Shown here piece after piece: positions 10,306 through 20,663 of a stretch of 64,000 nucleotides of DNA (positions within the stretch are counted from its first letter, which is position 1; the number at the start of each line of letters is the position of its first letter). A program made the position numbers and the translations under genes. Source of the DNA: Arbacia lixula (taxonomy: Eukaryota; Echinodermata; Echinoidea; Arbacioida; Arbaciidae); assembly GCA_963669155.1 (NCBI GenBank), contig OZ022594.1, positions 3,295,750 through 3,359,749 on the forward strand. Direction: 5' to 3'. Below the pieces are notes generated by a model, which did not search any database, had not been told where the DNA came from, and was given only the letters and a program-made list of their open reading frames with translations.

Positions 10306-10314
10306 CATGAGCAC

Positions 10315-13300
10315 ACGGTATTGATCGATCATATAACGAACATTGTTCATTCTTTACGTAATGTATACACGAACTGTATATTCTCAACGGACACCAAAAT
10401 ATGAGTGGCCTTGGTAATAAAAACATTTTATTACTACCTTAACGAGTGTATATGTTTACTGTGCTTAGTTGCCTAGCCATCTGTGTGTAACAATGTTATT
10501 CAACTACAAGTTACTATGAACCCACATAACATGCTAGTATACTAGGTGCTTGTGCTAAGATGATGGCAATTGTTTGACTGTCACACTATCTCTTTACGTC
10601 CTCAATCGTGTTCACACAATTATTCTTGGTAGACCTGCCTTTTAAAAATAATTGTACAGGGACATGACTGCATGCCTATTGTACAGGGACATGACTGTTA
10701 TTTATGTTCATGAACAAAACAAGTCACAGACATACAGACAATCCATTCGATTGTGTACGTAAGATTGTTCGTTGACTACTAGTTACAATTAACTCAATTA
10801 TGTTAGTATGCCGGGTCCTGGCGCTTTAATGATGTCAACGTTTTAAGTCGCCCATCATATCGTTGGTAGATCTTGTAGACCCGCTTTTTATAACTAATTG
10901 CACGTGACTACAGTGTATATGCAGAAAACAAATCACAACTTCGAACGGTTTAAACACTCGAGACACGAGTCAACACCTTTGTTTTGAATCCTAGTTAATC
11001 CTTTCAATTCACAATAAAACTATGTAAGATCAACAACAAAATAGGACCCACCTAATTGCTCATGGGACTGAACATTAAACATCGTTTTAATCTAATTACT
11101 TTTACCATGTTCATCTCATCTTACTTCTAAGCGATGGGACTTAGAGTTATGCTGAACGGTGAACAAGATAAATGTTTGTGTGGTTTTATCGACATACAGA
11201 CACTTGTTTGATGAACATAATGTACACCACCTGATCGGTCATTTTACTCGCTTAATCTTCTATCAATAGTCAATCCATTAATTGCACAAACCCATTAAAC
11301 GATAACGAAATCATTAATATGTCATATGAACAATTCTTAGTATTGCATAATGTTTACCAATGACATCCAGTTATTTATATCATATAGGTATCTCCACATA
11401 CACATACACACAAAAAAAATACATGGAAGCTCTTCGGCATTATATACATATTAAAGCAACAATGTGCAAGAATAAATCAGTCCATCATCCTCACTCATTT
11501 GAATTGAAATTATAGTGATATCAAGTCGTAAAGGCCAAATGTCCCGTTTTTATATCTTAGCAACATGTTAGTACTTATCGCATTTTAATGACAAGCATGT
11601 CCAATAGAACACCACCCGACAATTGTATGAAAAAGTTTATTGTCCCACTGAATATACTCCACTCCCATGTAACAGTGCGCCATGGGTATTCTTTGCACTG
11701 ATATAGCTTTGTAACTGTAAGAAACACAAATGAAACTTCAGATGAAGATTGTGGGGAAGCCGCAGGGTTACAAACTACGGAACAGTTTATTTCACACATG
11801 ACAATCGTCCACACATTTACATAGTGTTAGCAAAAAAAAACATCTGGCGTTTTCGAGAAGATGAAAACAAGTACTCGGATACGCAACCATCACATATTAC
11901 CATTGATATGGCCAAAACTGCGTTCCATGTCGGCTTTCTCTCAAACTTCCCTATACATGTTCCTGTTTAGTACTTCTTTTCAAATCAACCTAAATCAAAG
12001 GTGAAATTCACCTTTAAAATGCTCAGGAAGCAAAATGGGAGATTGTCTTTCTCCAAGGCACGTGTAATAAATATTATGTAACTGATTTCCAAATATGTCG
12101 AAAAAGGTTAAATGATTGCATTCAATTTCATTACGAAGAGAAAATGAGAAATAATGCATTATGATATGCCATTTTTGTGTCTGTTGAATACAAGTGGTTT
12201 TGCAGATCAGTGTGGTGAGAAAAATTGTCGACATGTCCTCAGTAAGGTGAATAGGATAATGTGTGATCAATTCTGATAGTTTCACTAAATAATATCCACG
12301 CATTTTTATTTCATTACGTATCAGATTCAGTCATACTTGGTCAATCCAAGGATGTTTCACCAATGGAAATCCAGCTGCCATTTAATGAATGCAGATTCAT
12401 TTTACTCTCTTTCTAGTCACAAAGAACGCTTTACAAAGATTTTATCGTTGATCCTCCGTGTTCGAAGCCGCTGGTTCTCTGGATGATTTTTGGCTGGATT
12501 TGATGTATAGACAAAATCGGATGAGCAGAAGAATTTGGGGAAATATCCTAACCCCATATGCTTGCGCAGTTGTGGCATGCAATACCTACAATGCTATGTG
12601 TTACAATATAGCAAGAATGGCTGTAAACGTGATATCAGTTGCAGTTTAAAATTCTCAATTTCACAATGTTCAGTATCATACCTGCTTAAAAAAATCCATG
12701 AAACGTTACTTTCAGATATTTTCCTTTCATACAAGTAACATGAAAAACGTGCTCAAGGTAGTATTTCCATCTCAAAAAGTGTCAAGTTTCTTATTCGCTT
12801 GTCCTTATTGATTACATAACAAGCATTAGGCCTAAAGTGACAAAATTAAAAGTTCAGCAGCGAAAGCCGAAATTTATGCATGTATAAGAATGCGTATGAC
12901 CTACATTAAAATTCAGGTGAACGTGACGCAATCTCGTATGCTTCATATTACTGAGAGCAGTGGCGGAAGATAAATACTCCACCATCTACCTGACCTCCAC
13001 AACATACTTTAAAAGAAAAACTCATATATAGTTTCATATGTTTCCAAAAATAATCCTCGCAGTCCAATATTTGGTGTTCTCTTTTAAATACTATAGTTCA
13101 TATTGTGGCTCCGTTCAAACTTTGTGACTCCGTGCATAGTCTAGATTAAAAGAATACTATGACAATAAGATTAAATACAAATGATCAAGTCACTTGACGT
13201 ACCTCTCGTGGCTAACCGTGATCTATCGTTACGTTTATCCTTCCTGTCCGGTTCATTTTCTTGGCATCAGAATCCAGGCGCTTATTTGGTCCACATCTTC

Positions 13301-15205
13301 TGATCCTGTGAGAAAACTGAATAAGTTCAACATCAACAATAAAAGAGAAGTGAATCATTATAGTAGCATTGGGGTACACTACATAATATTTTGAATCTTG
13401 TAACATTGCTTTTGATAATGAGAATGAATTGCATACTAAGCCTGTATAATTGTAAAGAAATTTGGCTCCAAAAGAGAATAACGATATCAACCATTTTTTA
13501 TTATTATTTATTATTATTTATTTATTTATTCAAGTCTTCTTTAAAAATACATGGTAGGCAACCTCAGTTTAAAAAAACTGCTTTACAGGTGCGCCCTGTA
13601 TATACAAACAAAACATTTACAGGTGGTTAATCATAGAAATAAAAACACTACATTTCCACTATGTTTGCCCGATAAAACATACATTATGTTCCACAAAAGT
13701 AAGTACATTGCAGTGAGGTACAATTCAATACAAGTATTAATAAATATTAGATTTAATCGAGATTAACACACTATGAATAACTGTGCGCAATATCTTTTGT
13801 TTTGTAAACCTGTCCAATACTCGACAAAATGTATAGCCCCATCTCTTGACACAATATGCTCAATGTGACTGACTTTACCCTTACTGTGCCAGACGTGTAG
13901 TAATGCACACAGACACACAATAGAGCATTAGTTTATCTGGCATACAAAGGGTTAATAATCAAAAGGATTCTGAGGACTAAAAAACCAATCAACGGCATTC
14001 GACCATAATGAGAAGAAACGAGCATTAAACGGCCTACACAATGTGAGATCCAGAGAAGAATCATTATTCTACGTATTTACCAGAATTTTCATATTGTTAA
14101 GTATTTTAGCAAAATGCATTAAGAAATAGTCCTATTACTTTCATTATAGGTACTGGGATCATAAATGTATAATTTTGTTTCCTTCTTCGGGATGGGGGAA
14201 TTTTTAGGATTTTAATTTTTAGGGGGGGGGGTGTAGTTTACGAAGTAAAGAAGAGATAATTGCTCATTGTTCTTAGCCTAGTCATCTATTGAACAGAAGA
14301 CTATATGTGACCCAGCAGGCCAAAATGAGACACTTGTCGCGATTTATCATTCTTGAGTTATGTATACCACCGTATTCTCCGTGCCCTAAGCTTTAATTTG
14401 ATACTTAAATCATAGATTTTGGTGACTTGGGCGCCGAGATACAACTACTTTAATGTAGAAAATATAAACGGCAGTGAAAAAAAGAAACGGAGAAATTCGC
14501 TTTTAAAGAATGCGATGCGGTTTGTTTTTGAACTCATGTTGTCCCTCTCTCAAGCGTGCGAATGTCAGCTGAAATTTACTGTTTACAAGTGCGTGAAAAC
14601 AGTTGACCAATCACAATGTAGTTCGAATAATAGAACCGTCACCGATCGATATCTGCTTTCCGTGATTTTGCACGGCTATTGATAGACACCCAGGCCTGGT
14701 CGCCGGGGAGATATTTTGTGTGAGAGACCGAAGAAAGTACATGAGTTTGTTTCAGCTTGATTTTGCTTAATTGCAGAATATGAATCTGTAATAATTCTTG
14801 TAACAAATGTGTGAATTTTAGCTCTTGAAATAAAGTATAAATCCGTCCGTTCTTGTATTAGAAATGTTAGGTAGAAATGAAATCTTTGGGGACTCGTCAA
14901 GCTGGCGAGATCAGCGTATTGCGAAAGGTCAGCGGACAATAGGTGCAGTCATGTGATTGGTCACTCTGGACACCTCCGGCAGCAAGACTGATGCATAATG
15001 CATGATTTGCGAAGACATGGTGTAGACAATATATTTACTCAAGTAAGCAGCTCCCATTGTCGTTTTGGATTCGGAAGGTGCAAGCAAGCATCGATTAAGT
15101 CCATGCTTGGTCTGTGGTTAGATTACTATACTGAAAGTCCAACTTTGAAGCGATTTATAAAGGAACCTGCCGATTTCATTGAAGCTATTAATAAATCTCG
15201 AGCCG
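10315..15205. other. AT-rich chromosomal DNA, no gene recognised
   Basis: Only short, unremarkable frames. TTGTACAGGGACATGACTG is directly repeated near 10,650 and 10,679. The stretches about 10,490-10,690 and 10,770-10,920 look like a strongly diverged direct duplication. A G-tract lies near 14,222-14,231. The frame at 14,998-15,213 (71 codons, GLWLDYYTESPTLKRFIKEP in its middle) has protein-like composition but no splice or family support. Confidence 0.55.
13495..13640 (-). mobile_element. possible retroelement 3' end
   Basis: Read on the minus strand, a CTGTAAAGCAGTTT..AAACTGAGG stretch is followed by GAATAAATAAATAAATAATAA, ending in TTATTA-type repeats. Many animal CR1-like LINEs and their SINEs end this way (TGTAAAGCGC..TTGAG..ATAAATAA(TTA)n). 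There is no coding part, so class assignment is weak. Confidence 0.35.
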
Positions 15206-16171
15206 CCCTTTGAATAAACTACCGGTTAAGTACAACTATTGCTACAGCCCTCCCCATATCTAAGAAACTATTAACTCATCGTAATTTCATGTATAGAAAA
15301 CGGCAGTTTTCCGTAACTATTGGCTAAGCTCGCTTAATAAACTGCCGATTCATCATGACTATTAATAATTTCAGACCCGCCCGTCCTTGACAGGAACTTC
15401 CGGTTTATCATAACTATTGATAGAGACCGCCCATATCATTTTAAGAAACTATTCATTCGTCGTAACTTCGAAACCGGCAGTTTACCGTAAGCCCGCTGTA
15501 TCGCTACTAAACTACCGATTTTTCATGACTAATCATTTCCGACCCGCCCTTGATATGAACTCGCGGTTTATCGTGATGGTTAATAGTCAAATACCCGTCC
15601 TTTTGATTGAGAAACGGCTATAACTAATAAACACCGACACGCTCTTCACGGGGACTACAAGTCTATCGTAATCATTGATAATGCCGGGCTCGTCTTTCGA
15701 AAACCGGCAATCAATCAGAGCTTTTCATGAAAGGCAAATCCAACCTTTGAATAAGTTACCGGTTTTTCGTTACTTTTGAAAAAAAAAAAATGCGACATCT
15801 TTAAGCAACTGCTAATTTGTCGTAAATATATGTACACGTAGCGGTATATCACATAGAAACTGTCGTTTTAATTGATAAAACCCACGCCATTTTAAACAAA
15901 CTGGTGATTAATATTTTTTTTTTACTTATTTCCCAACCCGTCCTTGACATAAAATGTTCCGTATTCCCATAATATGTATCATTAAAACCGGCCTGTCGTT
16001 AAAACGGCAGTCAATAGGAAGTATTCATTAAGAAAGGCCCGCCCTTTAAAGAAAATACCAATTTATCGAAATGATTATGAAAGAATAGAACACAATCGTT
16101 GAAAGGTAGGCAAAACCTTTATTATAAATTCCTGTTTTATTCTAACTGTTAGGCCCGCCCTTTATAGAAAC
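15206..16171. repeat. degenerate minisatellite next to ITS1
   Basis: About 15-20 very degenerate units of roughly 45-60 bp recur. Their shared words are CCCGCCCTT(T)GA, RAAACT-ACCGGTTT and CGTAACTATTGATA (for example near 15,184, 15,230, 15,310, 15,370, 15,409, 15,530, 15,570, 15,670 and 16,034). The last unit (GGCCCGCCCTTTATAGAAAC) runs straight into the telomeric array at 16,172. Decay indicates an old array. Confidence 0.7.
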
Positions 16172-16298
16172 TTGGTTAGGGTTAGGGTTGGGGTTGGGGT
16201 TGGGGTTGGGGTTGGGTTTGGGGTTAGGGTTGGGGTTGGGGTTGGGGTTAGGGTTAGGGTTAGGGTTAGGGTTAGGGTTAGGGTTAGGGTTAGGGTTA
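16172..16298 (+). repeat. interstitial telomeric array ITS1
   Basis: A 127-bp head-to-tail array in the same orientation as the terminal telomere. The left two thirds mix TTAGGG with TTGGGG and one TTTGGGG. The right third is about eight clean TTAGGG copies ending ..GGGTTA before ATCATCCCG. Frames here encode only (GL)n or (TL)n and are artefacts. Confidence 0.95.
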
Positions 16299-16556
16299 TC
16301 ATCCCGTACCTTTGGGCACCCGAGAATTGACCAAGTCTCCCCGAAATTTGACGCGGTTCCCCCAAATTGTACTTTGGTACCCGAAATATGACGTGACTCC
16401 CTGAAATTTGACTCTGGGTACCCGAGATTTTACCTCGGGTACCTCGAAATTAACTTCGGGTACCTCGAAATTAACTTTGGGTACCTGAAATTTAACTTTG
16501 GGTACCTCAAATCAACCCTGTGTTCCTCAAATTTGACGTTTGGGTACCTCAATTGC
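16299..16556 (+). repeat. 21-25-bp minisatellite at the telomeric array (unit 1)
   Basis: About eleven copies of a motif such as GGGTACCTCGAAATTAACTT, in which the GGTACC palindrome recurs. The proximal copies are more degenerate (CCGAAATTTGACGCGG). It directly follows ITS1. The same array follows ITS2. Confidence 0.8.
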
Positions 16557-17504
16557 TTAGGTCATGTTTGACATGTTTTTTCTTTGCAATTAAACCTCAT
16601 ATAGTACAGTGAATGGGTAGGATGTCATCAATGGCTATATTTTTATCACCTTAGAGACATTCATGAAATGTTATAATTTTTTCTGAAAATTAAGCGACTT
16701 TCAAAGTGTGATGTTTTTATTTGTGAATTTTTGAACATTTTTGGTCATTTTCGAACTTTTTTGCCTCTCTTTGACAACATTTTTCTTTCAATTTATAATA
16801 TCCTACACCTCAGGATTCAGGAATTGAGGTCTGAATTTATCTTTCTACGGATTTCTTAATTGCCAGCTCGACATTATTTTTTAAAGTAAAAATATCTGCA
16901 ATTTTGTAAAGTTATGACAGAATTCTATTTAAAATGTTTTGGACTCTCGCATGGACTGATTGACCTTAGGTACCCGAGACCGTTAAGTTGCAACAACTGG
17001 AACTACTTCCATATGATTTGTGAATAACTTGTTATTAAGCCAAAGCTTTATCCGGCTGTGTGACGAAATCATCTTTTTTCTTGGTAATTGGAAATAATTG
17101 GCGAATACAAAGAAGGCTAGTTCAACTGAAGGCTTTCAAGATAAGGGAGACCATGTTTTATACAAAGGAAAGCTGTTTATGACGCTGAAATTAAGGTGTT
17201 CTTTTCATCAATCCTTTGGAATACTTCCTGCCCGCCAGACCTGGCGTGGCGAACGGTGAGTACATGTCTAAGTGGTACACCCACCCCATCATGTTTGCAT
17301 GTTGCTCATTAGACATTTAGAATGACCCACATTATTTTTTGATCTTTTCTATTATTCACATTGACATGTCGTGTATAGGTAAAATAGAAATGTACAATGT
17401 AGGAACCAAAATTTCAGATGAAGGGAGAGTCTACAAAATGAAACAAATAAGCTCAAAAAGTGGTTAATTTCAGCACTTATTCACTGTGCATTTGGTATGA
17501 GACA

Positions 17505-18815
17505 ATTTAGAATGCCCCCCCTTAAATTCTCACCATTGTTTTTTTATTGGAAAAAAGTCACTGCGATATGTTCGGTGTAGTTGAGAATGATCATTGAACG
17601 TGTCGTCATGGTTCAATTGTCCGAACAATTTCGTTTGTAACAGTTGACGTCACAGTACGTACTGCAGCTGCATGTACTCTATGCATTTGCCACTTAGTAT
17701 TGTATCAAATTTAGAATGCCCCCTTTTAATTTCTCACTGTTGCTTTTTTATCGGCAAATAGCCGCTGCGATATGTTGGGTGTAGTTGAGAATGATCATTG
17801 AACGTGTCGTCATGGTTCAATTGTCCGAACAATTTCGTTTGTAACAGTTGACGTCACAGTACGTACTGCAGCTGCATGTACTCTATGCATTTGCCACTTA
17901 GTATTGTATCAAATTTAGAATGCCCCCTTTTAATTTCTCACTGTTGCTTTTTTATCGGCAAATAGCCGCTGCGATATGTTGGGTGTAGTTGAGAATAATC
18001 ATTGAACGTGTCGTTACGGTTCAATTGTCCGAACAATTTTGTTTGTAACAGTTGACGTCACAGTACGTACATAGACTGCATGTACTATGCATTTGCCACT
18101 TAGTATTGTATCAAATTTAGAATGCCCCCTTTTAATTTCTCACTGTTGCTTTTTTATCGGCAAATAGCCGCTGCGATATGTTCGGTGTAGTTGAGAATGA
18201 TCATTGAATGTGTCGTCATGGTTCAATTGTCCGAACAATTTCGTTTGTAACAGTTGACGTCACAGTGCGGACATATAGACTGCATGTTCTCTATGCATTT
18301 GCCACTAAGTATTGTATCAAATTTAGAATGCCCCCTTTTAATTTCTCACTGTTGCTTTTTTATCGGCAAAAAGCCGCTGCGATATGTTCGGTGTAGTTGA
18401 GAATAATCATTGAACGTGTCGTTACGGTTGAAATGTCCGAACAATTTCGTTTTAACAGTTGACGTCACAGTACGTACATAGACTGCATGTACTCTATGCA
18501 TTTGCCACTTAGTATTGTATCAAATTTAGAATGCCCCCTTTAAATTTCTCACTGTTGCTTTTTTATCAGCAAATAGCCGCTGCGATATGTTGGGTGTAGT
18601 TGAGAATAATCATTGAACGTGTCGTTACGGTTGAAATGTCCTAACAATTTCGTTTGTAACAGTTGATGTTACAGTACGTACATATAGACTGCATATACTC
18701 TATGCATTTGCCACTTAGTACTGTACCAAATTTAGAATGCCCCCTGCTTTTTTATTGGCAAATAGCCGCTGCGATATGTACGGTGTAGTTGAGAATAATC
18801 ATTGAACGTGTCCTT
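17505..18815 (+). repeat. 204-bp satellite array (unit 1, module a)
   Basis: The marker TTGAGAAT recurs at 17,581, 17,785, 17,989, 18,191, 18,397, 18,600 and 18,789, giving steps of 204, 204, 202, 206, 203 and 189. Most monomers contain the CRE palindrome TGACGTCA inside CAGTTGACGTCACAG; the last-but-one carries GATGTTAC instead. Other fixed words are GAATGCCCCCTTTTAATT, CGGCAAATAGCCGCTGCGAT and ATGATCATTGAACGTG. No coding frame persists between monomers. Confidence 0.9.
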
Positions 18816-18819
18816 ACGC

Positions 18820-19100
18820 ATGATTCAATGAACCAAATCTCTCTCTCTCCTCAGATCAGTATCCTTTCATGCATCTTTCTCCTGATGTATCAATCAATCA
18901 ATCAATCTATCTATCAATCATTCAATCAAATTAGTAAATTCTTTCACTCCTCCATGCCACCCCCCCCCCCTCTCCTTCATTTCTTTCTCCTGATCTATTA
19001 ATCTAAAGTATGGGTCCAACCCATACACGGGAACAAAAACATATCTAGCACAGGTTTATTCTTATATATTATAATTTTAGCAATATTAGGAAATCTTCTT
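18820..19100 (+). repeat. (TCAA)n module
   Basis: A pyrimidine-rich lead with TCTCCTCAGATCAGTATCC, then (TCAA)n near 18,893-18,930, a C-tract at 18,960-18,970, then GGGTCCAACCCATACACGGG and a tail ending TTTTAGCAATATTAGG. This module is dispersed through both units and is tandem in places. The encoded SINQSINQS-type peptides are artefacts of the microsatellite. Confidence 0.8.
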
Positions 19101-19254
19101 CCCACCGTGTTTATCTACTTTCTCTAGCTATCCTTCTGCACGTGTACTATCATGAGAGATTAATTTCATAGAGAAATAAATTGATTGATTCTGTGATTAT
19201 TTTATTGTTGTGCATGGTCAATAAACAATAAATGAAATAACACTACATCATCTG

Positions 19255-19375
19255 GATCCAAGGAGGTCCATGATCACTTATTGCAATGGTCGCATTTTGT
19301 GCTTTGTCGGATGGGTTCGATTCCCATGATGTTCCAAATGTCAATTCAGAACTTTCATTGGTGGCGACAGCATGA
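19255..19375 (+). repeat. tRNA-like B-box element (first of six direct copies)
   Basis: ATGGGTTCGATTCCCAT (19,311-19,327) forms a 5-bp stem and 7-base loop like a T arm and contains a perfect pol III B box (GGTTCGATTCC). A weak A-box-like TTGCAATGG lies about 33 bases upstream. No acceptor or anticodon stem can be formed, so it is not a tRNA gene. Direct copies have their T-arm-like stem at 23,002, 31,900, 43,086, 46,804 and 55,015. Inverted, more diverged copies are at 33,383 and 56,494. It always follows the (TCAA)n module, suggesting one composite mobile repeat. Confidence 0.6.
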
Positions 19376-20039
19376 ATAGAGACCAAAGCTTTATGTGCAC
19401 AATGTTCATTGCATCATCAACACACAGTTGCATTATATTGCATAACTTATGGTAATGAAACATAATTTTGAATGAAAATGGTAGTTTGTTTCATTATCAT
19501 AACTTGAAGTTGGCTTTGTCACAACTAGGGGTATACATCATTCTATTTACACAGTATGTGCGTGTCCTTCGAATCTTTCTTTATCTGATGTCTATTGTAT
19601 TTTCGTTATTCGCCCCTTTTTTTCCTGCCCTATGATAATCTGTAGTGAATTTGTATATTCTGGATTTTGAGAAAAGTAGTCATTTTTTTTCTGTATCTCT
19701 CTCTCCCCCAACAGGGAATAGGGGATACATCAGACCACGATGCCACTAGAATCTTGGCCTTACTACACAAAAAGTTTACGACCTGAGTGGTAGTAGCAAT
19801 GTGCTTTTTTTTTAATGTGACTGTGTATTTTATAAATGATCGTTCGTAAACATAGAAACAGATGGGAATTAAAAAGCTCTTCATCTGATATATTACATTT
19901 CCTTTATTCGTACTACTTTTCTTCCCTACAGTGTACAATCTATAATTAATATTTACAAAGTACCAAATTATTTAAGGCCCACACAGTGACACAACTGAGC
20001 TCTTGTGGCGCGACATTGTTTATAGAGTTCGGTGGTGGT
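19376..20039. other. module spacer, no gene recognised
   Basis: Repeat DNA present in every module. The minus-strand frame 19,630-19,938 (102 codons) recurs at 43,405-43,713 but is broken in other modules by indels in T-tracts and shows no domain. Taken as chance. Confidence 0.6.
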
Positions 20040-20590
20040 TCTATATCAGCCCCAACCTCAAGATAGGTAAAACTTCTATAGTCGGTATGTCACATGGAGG
20101 TGGTAGAATATAATTATGTCCTGTCCATGCCTCCCCCCCCCCCCAACCCAAGGTATGTAGTTGGATGTTATAAGGCCGTCTCCCCCCCCCCTCCCACCAA
20201 GGTAGGTAATAGAATATAAGAGCTGTTCTCGCCCCCCTTATAGGTATGTAGTATTTAAGCTGGTCATCACCCCACCCCCCCGCCCCACAGAGGTAGATGA
20301 AAGGAGGTAAGAGCTGTCGATGCCCTTCCCCCTCCCCCACATCCCCTCCCCCTAGCTGCCCCAACCTCAAGATAGGTACGACTTCTATATAGTCGGTATC
20401 TCACATGGAGGTGGTAGAATATAATTATGTCTCCCCCCCTCAAGGTAGATAATAGAATGTAAGAACTGTTCTTGCCCCTTAGTTATGTAGTATTTAAGCT
20501 GGTCATCCCCCCCCCCCAGGTAGGTGGAAGGAGGTAAGAGCTGTCCATGCCCCTTCTCCCCCCCCCCCCTCCCACCCCAGCAGTGCTAGG
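20040..20590 (+). repeat. poly(C)-interrupted minisatellite
   Basis: Units of roughly 45-75 bp share GGTAGGTGG/GGTATGTAG, GAGGTAAGAGCTGTCCATGC and TTTAAGCTGGTCATC, each followed by a C-tract of 5-18 bases. Tract lengths differ from copy to copy (23,740-24,300, 30,000-30,660, 43,820-44,380, 47,535-48,085). The minus strand is correspondingly G-tract rich. Gly/Trp-rich minus-strand frames are artefacts. Confidence 0.8.
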
Positions 20591-20663
20591 GTTACACTTC
20601 TGAATTTGTACAAATGCAGTACAACTCTCGTTCATTTTGTAAACAGAATTTTCGAACATTTTT

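Larger units (their letters stand above)
16763..20663 (+). repeat. 3.7-kb higher-order module, copy 1a
   Basis: Order within the module: about 740 bp of spacer, 204-bp satellite, (TCAA)n module, B-box tRNA-like element, about 650 bp of spacer, poly(C) minisatellite. Measured from the anchor GCCTCTC at 16,763 to the next at 20,664, it is 3,901 bp long. That is one 204-bp monomer longer, give or take small indels, than the other short modules. It lacks the 83-codon frame seen in the later copies because of substitutions. Confidence 0.85.

Noticed and set aside
19255..19335. Possible tRNA gene
   Set aside because: Only a T-arm-like stem and B box are present; no acceptor, D or anticodon stem forms.
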